From Hygrophila difformis (Eukaryota > Streptophyta > Magnoliopsida > Lamiales > Acanthaceae): DNA of 64,000 nucleotides. A program made the translations under genes and the position numbers. Below the pieces are notes generated by a model, which ran no database searches, had not been told where the DNA came from, and saw only the letters and a list, made by a program, of their open reading frames with translations. The stretch lies in NCBI GenBank assembly GCA_030278955.1, contig JAOANR010000012.1:29133977-29197976 (forward strand), in the 5' to 3' direction. Shown here in pieces: positions 22,242 through 34,600 of this stretch (position 1 is its first letter; each line of letters begins with the position of its first letter).

Positions 22242-22680
22242 CCAACAACATTGATCCGATTCTGGTCTTCATTGTCAGTATCATATATATAGAGTTGTCC
22301 GAATTGTGGACTTCTTCCCTCGGGAGGAAGTAATGTATCAATCGAATGATAATTTTGACCACTAATACAGAACATGGGTGGACAGGATCCATTATTTATG
22401 CTGTTATCAATCTTTCCTCCCATTGAAGTGAAACTGAACATAGAATTGTAGGATCTCAGGTGTTGCAGAAAATTCCTACTCTTAGGGCTGTTCCCCAAAT
22501 AATAATCCCTCAATAATGGAGGTGGTTGTGGCATTCTAGGGATCATTGTTTTCCCATTTAAACAGCATACAGTGTACTTTGGATTTTTGCCCTTATAGTG
22601 CTTGCCAGCACGTTCGTCATACCAAAAATTTGCTTCACAATGGCCACATAAGTAGGTTGGATCTCCTAAATTATTGTATT
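22242..22680 (-). pseudogene. RepHel, N-terminal domain exon with zinc-finger-like cysteines
   Basis: The translation begins EYNNLGDPTYLCGHCEANFW; the YLCGHC pair and a later CC (YTVCCLNG) form the cysteine set usual near the N-terminus of Helitron Rep proteins. It continues with MPQPPPLLRDY, YNSMFSFTSMGGKID, SGQNYHSIDTLLPPEG and FGQLYIYDT, all hallmark blocks. Acceptor TTGCAG and donor GTAAAT frame the exon, and phases fit both neighbours (K-V-I-E and V-V-G-G-S). No stop inside. Confidence 0.9.
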
Positions 22681-22749
22681 CTGCAAGCAAAAATCCCTGT
22701 CGCAATTGCTGTTGGAATTAGATTTAAATATTGGAAAATAAATACTTAC

Positions 22750-23562
22750 CTATGACTTTGATGGCGGGTGAATTGTTTATCTCATGTAACACTTCTGAAG
22801 CAAAGGAAGGAAGAGTTGTATCTGCCAAATAATATATTTAATTAATTTAATTATAAAAAATTGTAGATAAGTGTTAGAAAATATATTTTTAAAAATCAAC
22901 CTTCATTCACCAAAGACGCAGGCAAATTTTCAGATTCTTCATCATTGACTGCGAAATCATAATCACGGGATAAAACTGTAGAATGCATTGTCATTAGTAA
23001 ATAATAATTGGAGATGTGAATATAATCTATATTGGAATTGTTTGATTAGAATCGAATTGATACTTAATAATTTGAGAGATTCGCCTTCTAATATGAAACG
23101 ATTAATGAAAGAAAAATACGAAAAAAAATATATGTAATTTACTCTAAAATTGATATAAACTTCGAAAAAATATAGAAAATGTAATTGTCGTTCAAAAATA
23201 CTATGAACCTGAAATTTGAGAACTTTGAGATTGGGTGTGTTCGTCGTATGAAGGCCTCAGAGAAGTTCTAAAACCAAATTGATTAATTCCTGCATTTTAA
23301 ATAGATAGAATACATAAGATGAAGTTTCAATTAAAATTTCTTGTGCAAAAAATAAATTAAACCCACTATTCGAAAGGCAACTAAGAGGAGTCCTGCCAAA
23401 AGGAGATGTTAGATTCTGATTTGAGGAGGACATCACTGAATACTATTTTTGTGTTTCCTCGTCCATTCGCCGGACTTTAAATCGAGAATTCTGAGATACA
23501 TTTTCAGAAATACTAATATTTTCTTTTCCATTGTTACTCGGTCTCTTTGAGGTCCTCTTCAT
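22750..23562 (-). pseudogene. RepHel, 5' exons
   Basis: Candidate exons by GT-AG borders: 23367-23562 (from ATG 23562, MKRTSKRPSNNGKENIS...), 23209-23290 (INQFGFRTSLRPSYDE...), 22901-22975 (SRDYDFAVNDEESE...) and 22750-22821 (TTLPSFASEVLHEIN...). They give the low-complexity leader usual for plant RepHel proteins. In the first exon an in-frame TAG lies at codon 40 (23443-23445), so translation from this ATG would stop early. The exon structure is inferred from splice signals only. Confidence 0.6.
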
Positions 23563-24877
23563 CCCTCTGTAGAAGAAAAGAAGATTTTAAAATTACAGTA
23601 GAGAGTTCATCTAATGAAGAGATGGTCTGATTGTGTATTAATTCGGTGAATTGTAGGAAAAAATAAGATAAATATTAAAGCGAATTATAATTCAACAACT
23701 TGTACTCAATTAACGAAGAATTATAAGTAGATTACTATTCAATACAATTTAAGTAAATTGTAAATAAAATTAGTGGTTGTGAACAAACGACAATTACATT
23801 CATCTATACAAATAATCAATTAAAGCATTCACTGAGTTATAGTGTATCAGAAATTAATTAAAAGTATAGGGAATGATAAGTAAATAATGTATGAAAATTG
23901 AAAGGCCAATCCTATGAATGAGTTATAAAACTAATCGACATTGAATGAGTAATAATATAGATTAAATAAATTGATAAATTGATAATTGCAGGATTGGTCC
24001 TACATATATTATATTCAAGAATTACACTTTACAGAATTTAAATTGGTACTAATTATTCAATTTTTTATAACAAATACACGCTTGAAAATATCAATGAATC
24101 GGAATTGATTACGGACGTTCCTAATCATATTCATTGACTACTCTCAATACTTACTCAAAATAAGTAATAGAGAAATTACTATCTAATATAGGACAAACTC
24201 GATTTTTGCATCTAAATACAGTCTTAATTATTGGAATATGAAAAATGAACTATAAATATAAATATATCCAATATTCAGTGTCTAATAGCAAAGTGTATTG
24301 GTCATATTATTATTAAACCAAAAAATTAGCACTTACAGACATTAAATTTCATTTAAATAAACACAATTAAATAATGTGTGAAATGTGAAATGTCAGTACT
24401 ATGAATTGGGTATAAAAATAATCAACGTTCAAAAAGTAATAAAATAGGTTAAATAAACTAATTGCATTAGTAATAATAGAAGAAAATACAATTGCGGAAT
24501 GAAATTCTGGATTGGCAGGACAAATAAAATTGGTATAAACTAATTGCATTAGTCCTTTGCCTAATGTTTTGTGCTTTTTGTAGAGATCTTTTTTATATTT
24601 ACAGTTTTTCATATGATTTTTTTTTAATATGATCCGAAAAAAGAAATAAAGAGAAATGAAAGATGTGAATATGATATTCCGCAAAAAATTTGCCGCGTAA
24701 TTAAATCAACTGAATAACACAATGTGGATAATGATGAAAATATTGTTTCCAAATTAATAATAATAACCATAATTCAATAGAATGGATTCAAATACAAACT
24801 ATACGGTCTTTGCAATAAGAAATTAAATACTGAAAGCATAATATAAATATTAGCATGCGTAAAATAATCTTGTAGCA
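23563..24877. other. AT-rich spacer between RepHel and RPA-like genes
   Basis: Very AT-rich, no convincing frame, repeat or RNA gene. It should contain the RepHel promoter and the RPA-like gene's 3' end. Confidence 0.6.
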
Positions 24878-27063
24878 TCAATCGATCTTCTCAGTCTTCA
24901 CTTGAAGAGGAACTTTTGAATCGCATTTTAAAGAGGAGAAATCATCAATCAAATTTTTCCGTACATCGACATCATCTTCTTCAGCATTTAAGATATGAGA
25001 GAAACCGGGAGTCTGGTGCGGAGATTGATTGCTCTCGGAATAAATTGAGGGGTTATTTGACATGCCAGACTCATTGTCAACTTGACTATCAACATCAATT
25101 GGGAGTGCAATTTTCATTGAATCAACAGTAATTGGACGATCAAATCGCCATGTTTCTCCATCTCCAACGGTTAATTTGAATGTGAACCTTTTATTCATTA
25201 AAGTCTGAAGGATGTAAGTAGGGAAGTCGACCTCCTAAAAAATGAAAAATTCCAAATGGAGAATTATTAAATTCTACATTTAAAAATTCAAATAAAATAA
25301 ATGACATATTTGATGATACCTCGCTCATTTCCTTGTACAATACTGATGCACTCTTCTCTAAAACACTTTCGGCTTGGCTATCCCAGAGGAGCAACGAACA
25401 TGAGCTTGTATCGTCAGCAGCCAAAACTATTAATTTATATCTCATTGCAGCGGAATCACGCATTAAATCACAGCTAGTACAATAAAAGTTTGATTGCACA
25501 ATTGTTAATTTCCTCTGGCATGTCTTGCAGGAATGAAAGTACCATCCGGCTGATTCCTCTATGTGCACGACGACAACATTAATTAAGAATGAACCTCCCT
25601 ACACAGCAAGGAAATAGTATAAACAAATTGAAGTTGTGTAGTGCTGAAAAATAAAATATAACGTGTAACGAAAGAGAATATTGAAATTACCACTCCAGAA
25701 GTACATAAATCCTTAATAGTAGTTAATTTGGATGAAGAAAAAACTTGTCCATCGGTAGAAAAGCTAGCAGTAGGAAAGCTAGAGAGTGACTTCTCGGGCA
25801 AACTTATAGCTTCAATCCTATAATTTAAAATCATTTTTTTGATAGAGTTAGTTAAATTAAAAGAATACTTTATTTTAAGTGAAATATTAAATTACAGTAT
25901 TATAAAGGTTAGAAGAACTAACCTTACCAAAAAAGTTTTGGCCTCTAGAATGTCAGGATTTAAAAGAAGTTTCGACACACGGAATGCATTTTGAACTTGC
26001 ATTTTACCTAGCGCAATAAATTACATACAAAAATATATTGCAACTATAATAATAAGTAAGGATAAATTCGTTGATACATAAGTAGAAAACAAACCCTGAA
26101 ATGTATTAGCACGACAGAACTGAAGGACAAATATATTCCTCGCAATATCATCTGAATTGACACCCAACAAAAACGTCTCCACATAAGCGTCCCAAAGAGT
26201 ACAGTTTATGATTAACTCCCTGTAATTTACAATTGATGAGGCAAGTAAAGGTATATTTAAATAAAATATAAACATCGGCAGTCAAATAAAGAATAGTATT
26301 AGATAAACGTAAAATATTACTCATCATCTTGAAGGGAAACTTCAAGGAGACGCTTCTCTTTCCCATCCCTAGTGGTTTTCTTTTTCGGACCATCAATTCT
26401 TGTAACGCGGCCAATGATATCTATTTATGACAATGAACAAAAAGATAATCAAGAAGTTGTTATATATATAAATACAAAAAAAACTTTTTTCGAATCATAC
26501 GAATATTTAAATAAGGAGATTTTATTATTAAAATTAGTATGTAAAATAGATAATACACTTACCAAAAGGAGCTTTGTTCTGAGGATCATCCATTGCAATT
26601 ATATCCTTGAATGGCTTAAATACATATTTCAGATCTGGAAAATTTTGCTCTTTGCATACAGTCACAACGGAATTTCCATATAAATTTCCTTTGTAGTCGT
26701 GAGCCGTCAGTCGAAATCTATCTTTGTTATCAGTAACAAAGAATCGATAAACTGAATAAATAGAACCCTCCTCGAATACCTTGGAAAACTTCTTTGCCAC
26801 TGATCTTGATGCACTAAAATGAAATCGAGTCCCCTAGAATTAAAGAGAAGTTGGTTAGAGTAAATCGATAAATAATGTAATCTTGTTTACAGAATAGAAC
26901 TGGTAAAAACAACAATTACCTCGCTGTCGTGCAGGATGCACTCGAAACTAATTAAAAAGTCTTTTTGTTGACCCTCGACATCATAGCAACGAGCACATCT
27001 TCCCTTTACAGATACTTTCACCGAACTTGGAGTCAAATTCTTAAAGGGAACAATAGCATCCAT
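24878..27063 (-). CDS. RPA70-like single-strand DNA-binding protein of the Helitron
   Basis: Eight exons join in one frame of 496 codons (495 residues): 27063-26920, 26833-26563, 26420-26321, 26219-26095, 26007-25923, 25817-25691, 25598-25320, 25234-24878, all with GT-AG borders. It resembles the large subunit of replication protein A, built from OB folds: an N-terminal OB fold (MDAIVPFKNLTP..., FRLTAHDY), a central one (DIIGRVTRIDGPKKK, then LINCTLWDAYVE), and a C-terminal one holding a zinc ribbon (CKTCQRK...YCTSCDL). The acidic/serine-rich tail ends VPLQVKTEKID. Plant Helitrons often carry such genes, thought to coat single strands during rolling-circle transfer. The intact frame contrasts with the wrecked RepHel next door, so it may be young or still used. 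Start chosen because the ATG opens the conserved N-terminal block. Confidence 0.85.
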
Positions 27064-27736
27064 GAGGGTAGTTAAGGATAAGTTAAAAAGGTTCAGTAAA
27101 TTCGATCAAATGAGATTGAAGTTGATAGGATATATGATGATATAATTGATGATATGATTTTGTGCGTGGGATCGATCACATTTTATAGTGGGTGGATGGC
27201 AAACGAAATGTTTTATCGGACTTAGACATAGATAATTAAGTAAGATAATTTAAAAGTATTGAATGAACTCGAGAATGTAATTTGAATAGTACTTGGTATT
27301 GACTATAATATGTATATTCCAACGAATGTGAATTTATGGGACGTGAATAATAGATACGCGAAATAAATTACAGAATATAATTAATGATTAATAAATTCGT
27401 ATTATATTTTTTTGATACTATGAATCTAAGTATATTGAAATACAATGTAGCAGAATTTAGCATTCAATGTATATTAATTTATTATCTTAGTGGTAAATGC
27501 GTAAACGTATGAAGAAGACACATATGGAGTTAATAAATACGTTTAATTCGAATGTAGATTTTTCGGATTCTCAATACTTTTTTATGTATCATGATTCTAT
27601 TAATATCAAGCAATTGCAGTAATATTTCATTTAAAGGAATAAAAACTGTTAAAATTATTTAATGGCTGTAAACTCTTTATATGATCGAATTGAATGATGA
27701 TACATATTAATTATTTTGAATACATTTAAAAAAAAA
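27064..27736. other. Spacer between RPA-like gene and X1
   Basis: AT-rich; probably contains the RPA-like promoter and the right end of the Helitron. I see no clear TC/GA end, frame or RNA. Confidence 0.5.
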
Positions 27737-28340
27737 CTATATAAGGCAAACAAATAAAATAACTACTTATCTTTATATAGATAAGCAAGATAATATTTTC
27801 AATAGTATAAATCTACGCAAATTTGTCCCGACGTGTTCATTGAAAAATGGCTTCATCAAGCAAAGGGTTGACGGAATCAAACATTTTCTTTCCATATGTT
27901 GGTATGTATTCCATATTTTTCTAGTCCGCCATGTGTTTGTTGATGTTTTAATTTCGCAATTTTTAATACTCTAAACAGGTACCCACTACGCATTTTTTAG
28001 TACTCTACACAGATAATTTTTTATGTATCATAATTCTATCAATTTCAATAAATTGAAGTAACACTCCATTTAAACAATTAAATTTTTTTAAAAACTGTTC
28101 AGTGCACGAAAATTCTTTATATTCCCGAATTGAATTATGATATACATTAATTATATTGAATACATTTTATAACACTATATATAGGCAAACAATGGAAGGG
28201 CAATGTAAATATATATAGATAATCGAAATTACACTTTCATTCGAAGAAATATAGGCAAAGTTGTCCTGACTTCTACATGGAAACTGCTTCATCAAGCAAA
28301 GCGCTAACACAATCAAACATTTTCTTTCCATATGTTGGTA
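27737..28340 (+). repeat. Duplicated promoter and first exon of X1
   Basis: Two imperfect copies, about 430 bp apart, of TATA box + leader + first exon + start of intron. Copy a: CTATATAAGG 27737-27746, ATG 27847, exon to 27901, donor GTATGT. Copy b: CTATATATAGG 28175-28185, ATG 28277, exon to 28337, donor GTAGGT. Both encode SSSK-LT-SNIFFPYVG and end in the same phase, so either can splice to the acceptor at 28423. Exon a is 55 nt and exon b 61 nt. Confidence 0.8.
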
Positions 28341-28886
28341 GGTATTTAATATATTTCTAGCAAATGGTTTCTCCATTATGTCAGTTCTGTTTAAATTTCG
28401 GATTTTTTATTATGATACACAGGTACTTATTTTCCGAAAGGATCACACATGACGGAGTGCAAGATTCTGCTGGATAATATTTTTATCATACAATTGGCTC
28501 AACTAACCGATGAGGATAGAGAAAATATCCTTAGAGCGATCCACTTTCTTGAAACCGCACATAAAGAATGTCGATTGGTAGATGCTGCTACAGATTTTAC
28601 GTATGAAATTCATGAGACAACTGAACGATATAAGGAGTTAATTAAAAATTGGATTGAGATAGCTGATAAAAATACCGATTACATGCAGATACCAAACACG
28701 GTATTTGACCTGGCGAAATGGGATGTGGAAATGTTTTATGATTTCGTTTACACCAAGTTTAAAAGGTTTACCGGTCCAAAATTAGCTCGCTTGGAAATCC
28801 AGTGGACGAAGGAAATAAGAGGAAGGATTATTTCGGTTGCTTCCAAATATGGCAAAAAAATGAAGATATGTGAGGATCCAATATAA
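28277..28886 (+). CDS. X1: unrecognised small two-exon protein
   Basis: Exons 28277-28337 and 28423-28886 give 174 residues; using the alternative first exon 27847-27901 gives 172. I do not recognise the family. Its members X1, X2 and X3 in this window share the split PY[AV]G at the exon junction, then FP[RK]G, a helical middle (FLE.A.KEC, then ET...Y.E..K.W), D-x-P near residue 110, and a basic C-terminus ([KR]E[IK]R...K[FY]G...K). No signal peptide, membrane segment or zinc motif is visible; it looks like a soluble, mostly helical protein. A 10.9 kb retroelement starts only 62 bp after its stop, so its natural 3' end is split off. Confidence 0.65.
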
Positions 28887-28947
28887 TTGGCTGGGAAACA
28901 GATGTTTACTGAAAGTGGTGAAGAAAAATGTGGTATTTGGGAATATT

Positions 28948-31486
28948 TGTAACACCCCGGATTTGGTCACCCAGGCCGGGACGCTACCGCCACACCCTTC
29001 CAAATAAGACCCGATTAAATCGAGCTTATTTAAAAGGATGCTAAGGCTTAAGTTGCATCATTGTCTTAAAAATATTTAAAAACCATTCAAATAAGCCCGA
29101 AGTTTAATCAGAGTATAACACACATAATAGTAATAAGCAGTGCGGAAGCAAAAATAAACAGGGCCAAAACATGCGGCCAAAACCAGAGTCCAAGTCCAAT
29201 GCTTAAATTAAAATAAATAAAATGCGACAAGTCTTCTTTAAAAAAAAATGGAAATCCCATCCCTCCATGCGATGCTTACTCTGCGAAATCTGAAAGGAAA
29301 ATAAAACAACAATTTATCAGTACAAAGGTACTGCGTAAGTTAATATATAGCACAACGAATTTTAAAAGTTTCTAGGAGAATATACAAAATAATATATTTA
29401 TTTAAAAGACGAGTAAATAAAATTAATTTAAAAACCTCTTACACATATTCCACGAACACTTTACCAATGTTAGTTATGATCGAGGACACCCCATTAGCAT
29501 ATCCTAGGGACGAACCCACAGGACCAACCTTTGGGACTTTATACCCACAAGGACTCAAATATATCCTAGGGACGAACCCTTGGGATCAACCTCTGGGACT
29601 CGTACCCACGAGGTAAGTGCATGCAGCGGACCCTATACAGACACACTTCGGAGCCCTAGATAACCCATACGGATACATCTAGGAGTATAGACTCATACAT
29701 CACAATAATCAATGCCGTTTTGGCTACAAAAGAGGGGGCGACATAATTTTCACCACATGGGCATCCCACTCGATCAAAACTTACAAAGTTTTAAAACCAC
29801 ATTTTATCATTTCATAATATCTCCACATTTCCAGAATCCATATTCTTCAAAAATGAGTAACACTCGACTCATAGTTCATCGAATATACCAAATAGCCTTT
29901 ACCGATTAAAAGTAACACTGTGGCAGTTTTTCGAAATCGCATTTAAAAATGCAACAAATTATTCTTAAAAATTCTGGAAAAATTACAGTAGCTAGAAAAC
30001 ATCAAAATAAGCATTTTTCATAGAAATAGCCATCTCAAAATTCGGACTTTAAGTAGGTCATTTTATCCCATTTCAGAAAGCTATTGAATTACCATTCCTC
30101 ATGCTTCAGTAAATCCGACCACAGTGAGTTCAAAAATTCATAACAATTTCATATTTGCTCCAAAAATCATGAAATTTTACAGGGATGTTCTAGACACATA
30201 TTAGAACAAGTTTCATGAAGACATCAAGCACTAAAAACGATCATAGGCAAGAGTGAATCGAACAACAAAACTGACTACATACATACATTAAATCTGTCAA
30301 CTCGTGTGCAGAAAATACCAGATCGAATTTGGGTGACCAAAACATGTCCAAAAATTATAAAAATTTACAGAGAGCATCTTTAGGACATTAGGAACAAGTT
30401 TCATTTTGGAAGGTTCTCCTAAACATGTACGGATCATGGTCGAATTCACAGAACAATAAAATTGGTCATAGGAAAACCCTATTTGGCAGATTTTGTCAAA
30501 TGGAAAGATAAACCTATATCTCGAGTTATACTCAACCAAAACTCCTAAAAATCGACGTGCACAATACTAACTTACTTGAGATGAGTTTAGAATCGAATAT
30601 CCCCTTGGTGGAATCCTGGAAATCGTCCAACTCGACCCCAACAATCAACACTCCTACCGAATGCACCTATTATGGGGTTGTCGGAGGAAAATCTCAATTC
30701 TAGGACAAGGGATTCGAATCTAAGACCAAGGAAATAAAGTAGAACTCTTACCTACACGTAGGAGAAAGGTTTGGACCACTTGAACACGTCCACACTCCCT
30801 GGAAGGATGATGAACAACTCACAAAACTCTCACTACTCTCTCTTGAACTCAAATTTCGGATGGGATGCAAATGAGTTGAATGGAGGCTGAGTAGGGGCTA
30901 TTTATAGAGGGGTAATTGCTCCAAAAGCTGCCATGGGGTAGTGGGAATGTGAAGGAACAATTTCTAACCCATAACCCCCGAATTAATCCCCTCAATCCTC
31001 ATCCAAAACCCCCACTCCTCTCATAGCTCCATAGGATCCTCCAAGGTGTGTTGTGTGAGCTTAAAGACTAAGTTTGTGGGGTGTTAATGCTTCTCAACCC
31101 AATCATAACCCCCCCACAACGTCCACAATGTCTGATGATTGAATTCAAATCAATTGGAGACGTGCAAAACGAAAATCAATGCAAAAAATCCACTTGTAAC
31201 GCCTGCATAGCAGGTCTGCTGCTGGTGGCGCGCACCGCGCGGCCACCAGGCAGCGTTTTCTTCTTCTTCTTTTTTTTTTTCTTTTAATATTATGATTTTT
31301 AATCTCTTAAAAATCATAATATGAATTATCCGAGATTTTTGGGATAATTCGATGCATGTATCCCGAGTCGCGACTGTCCGAAATATTTAATTCCGCTCTC
31401 TCGGAATTAATTCGATTTCGATAAATAAATCCAAATTTCTCAACTTTCGGATTTTAAAACCTGATGTCGATTTCTCGGGTATTACA
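28948..31486 (-). repeat. G1 3' LTR
   Basis: 2539 bp, TGTAATACCCGAGAA...GGGGTGTTACA in element sense. It contains a TATA-like box (30898-30907, CTATAAATAG on the minus strand), a GC-rich block near 31200-31250 and the repeated GGACGAACCC block near 29510-29610. Confidence 0.95.
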
Positions 31487-31660
31487 GTCTACCCTCCTTA
31501 GAAATCAACTTCGTCCTCGAAGTTGGGTCGCACTCGGACTAATAGTAATGCATGCAATAATTGATACACACAAAATATTTGAGGTTCGAAAATTAAATTC
31601 TTACCTCGGCGCGTGACGACTCCCTGCGGGGTATCACATCCTCCCCCCCTTAGGACTATA
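31487..31660 (-). repeat. G1 double hairpin + purine-tract module
   Basis: Equivalent to 60230-60421 in G2: two successive copies of hairpin, purine tract and TGTRATACC. In element sense the first tract runs into TGTGATACCCCGC (near 31635). The second, AAGGAGGGTAGAC, sits right at the LTR start (31487-31499). Only the second borders the real LTR. Confidence 0.8.
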
Positions 31661-31679
31661 GTTATGTCCCCATAACTGC

Positions 31680-34600
31680 TCACGAGTCGTGTTGGAAAAG
31701 GTTGGGATACTTCTGCTTCATATCCGATTCCAACTCCCACGTCGCTTCTTCGGTACCATGATTAGACCATAGTACTTTTACCATTCTCACGGTCTTGTTT
31801 CTTGTGACTCTTTCTTTGACGTCCAGTATCTCGATCGGATACTCCTCATACGTCAGGTCATCATCCAGCTCAATCACATCAGTTTGCAAGACGTGAGTTG
31901 GATCGTGCACATATTTCTTCAGCTGAGAAACATGAAACACGTTGTGCACCCGTGATAATTCCGGTGGAAGAGCCAATCGGTAGGCCAAGGTACCTACACG
32001 GTCTAAAATCTCGTATGGACCAATGTAACGAGGACTCAGCTTCCCTCGTTTGCCAAATCGCATCACCCCCTTCATGGGTGACACCTTTAGCATAACCTTG
32101 TCTCCCACTTGGAATTCCAACTCTTGTCGCCTCGTATCGGCATAGCTCTTTTGGCGATCTTGTGCAGCCTTCATCTTTTGTTGGACAATCTGGATCTGTT
32201 TATTCATATCTTCAATGAGCTGAGGTCCAACAACTACAGAATTTTCATCCTTTGTCCAGCATAGCGGACTGCGACACTTGCGTCCATAGAGAGCTTCGAA
32301 CGGTGCCATGCCAATACTAGCATGGTAACTGTTGTTATACGAGAATTCAATTAGCGGTAAGTGGTTCTCCCAACTTCCCTTGAATTCAAGTACACACGCT
32401 CTAAGCATATCTTCAAGTGTTTGTATCGTCCGCTCAGTTTGACCGTCGGTCATCGGATGAAAGGCTGTGCTCATCTTGATGTGGGTTCCCAAGGCTTCTT
32501 GTAATTTTGTCCAAAAATTTGAGACAAATCTGCTGTCTCGGTCCGAAATGATATCATGTGGCACTCCGTGCCTTCGAACCACATTATCGATATATGCCTT
32601 GGCTAGTTGATCCATCGACCAATTGTCTTTCATTGGTATAAAGATGGCAGTCTTTGTTAACCGATCAACTATTACCCAAATTTTGTTCATCCCTCGAGGA
32701 GATCTTGGTAAACCCGAGACAAAGTCCATGGAAATACTATCCCATTTCCAACTTGGGATCTCCAACGGTTTCATCAATCCCAATGGCTTTTGCCGTACTG
32801 CCTTTATCTTTTGGCAAGTTATGCATTTAGCCACAAAATCCGCAACATCTATCTTCATTCTCGGCCACCAATAGATTTTCTTCAAATCTTTGTACAGCTT
32901 ATCACCACCAGGGTGTACTGAATAAGGCGTACTGTGGCCTTCTTCCATCAATTTTTGCTTCAATTCCTCACACTTGTGAGGAACGCACCACCTCCCTTTA
33001 AAGCGAATACTCCCGTCATCGTGGACTGTGAATCCTACCGCTTTTCCCTCGTCCATCTTCTCCTTGATCCTCTTGAGATTCTCATCATCCGGCTGAGCTG
33101 CCATAATCTCGTCAAATACGGTAGATTCAATCGTCACGGCATTCACCCTTTCCACCACAGTCCCATAATGGACTAGTTCGGTTTCCAACCTTGCTAAGTC
33201 CATATATAGTCCTGACGGTAAAATAAGAGTGTTTGTCGTGTGCTTCGCCTTTCGACTTAATGCGTCTGCCACGACGTTTGCTTTTCCTTCGTGATAGGCT
33301 ATCTCCAGGTCGTAGTCCTTGATTAACTCAAGCCATCTCCGCTGCCTCATATTTAACTCCTTTTGAGTAAATATGTACTTGAGGCTCTTGTGGTCCGTGA
33401 ACATCCGACACGTTCGTCCGTATAAGTAGTGTCGCCAAATCTTGAGAGCGAACACCACCGCGGCTAATTCTAGATCGTGCGTCGGATAATTCTCCTCATG
33501 CGGCTTGAGCTGTCGCGATGCGTAGGAAATAACCCTCTGGTTTTGCATAAGTACACACCCAAGTCCTTCTTTTGAAGCGTCACTGTACACTTCAAAATCT
33601 TCCGTTTCTGATGGAAGTATCAGGACTGGCGCTGTTGTAAGTCTTTTCTTGAGTTCTTGGAAAGACTTTTTGCACGCTGTAGTCCATTCGAATTTTAACC
33701 CCTTCTTCAGCAGTTGGGTCATTGGCCTTGCAATCTTGGAGAAATCTTTCACGAATCTTCTGTAGTATCCAGCTAGTCCAAGAAAGCTTCTTACTTCTGT
33801 CTGACTCGTCGGTGCCGGCCAATCAATCACTGCCGATATTTTTGCCGGGTCAACCGACACTCCCTTAGCCGATACTATGTGCCCCAAGAATGCGACTTCC
33901 TTCATCCAAAACTCGCATTTCGACAGTTTTGCGTACAGCTGATTTCTCCTCAGAGTTCCGAGCACTTGATGCAAGTGTTTCGTATGCTCCTCATCATCCC
34001 TTGAGTAAACTAGAATGTCATCGATGAATACGACGACACAAGAATCTAGCAACTCTCGGAAAACACTATTCATGAGGTTCATGAATACTGCGGGAGCGTT
34101 TTGAGACCAAAGGACATTACGGTGAATTCGTAGTGTCCATATCTCGTAAGAAACGCTGTCTTCGGTATATCCTTCTCGGCTATACGCAGTTGGTGGTATC
34201 CCGATCTCAGGTCGATCTTGGAAAATACCGAAGCTCCTCTCAGTTGATCGAAAAGGTCTTCGATCCTGGGTAGCGGGTACTTGTTCTTAATCGTGACTTG
34301 ATTAAGACCTCTGTAGTCTATGCATAACCGAAGTCCACCGTCCTTCTTCTTAACGAATAGGACTGGCGCTCCCCAAGGTGACGTACTCGGTCGAATATAA
34401 CCTTTTGATAACAACTCTTCTAGTTGTTCCTTCAGCTCTTTCATTTCTGCTGGTGCCATGCGATATGGTGCCTTGGATACCGGTTCGGTTCCAGGTACCA
34501 GATCAATCGTGAACTCAATCTCTCGCTCAGGTGGCATCCCTGGAATATCTTCTGGGAAAACGTCAGAATATTCTTTTACGACTGGGATCTCGTCGATTTT

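Larger units (their letters stand above)
592..27063 (-). mobile_element. Plant Helitron (RepHel + RPA-like), split by three LTR insertions
   Basis: Rolling-circle transposon recognised by its genes: an RPA-like single-strand-binding protein gene (24878-27063) upstream of a RepHel gene (23562 down to 592), both on the minus strand. When the inserted LTR elements are ignored, the RepHel exons join in frame at each target duplication, so the Helitron is the oldest layer. The limits given are those of recognisable coding sequence. I did not find the 5' TC end, which should lie to the right of 27063. The CTRR 3' end with its hairpin must lie left of the window, beyond the LTR at 1-591. As it stands RepHel is dead, although the RPA gene still looks translatable. 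Confidence 0.85.

Noticed and set aside
24367..24684. 105-codon minus-strand frame between RepHel and RPA-like genes
   Set aside because: Phe/Ile/Tyr-rich translation of AT-rich DNA, no family resemblance.
30297..30539. 80-codon frame repeated in all four G1/G2 LTRs
   Set aside because: It lies in non-coding LTR sequence, varies like its surroundings and has no recognisable motif.
32623..33176. Plus-strand frames within G1 gag-pol (and minus-strand ones in G2 near 58732-60010)
   Set aside because: Antisense shadows of conserved RT/integrase coding sequence.
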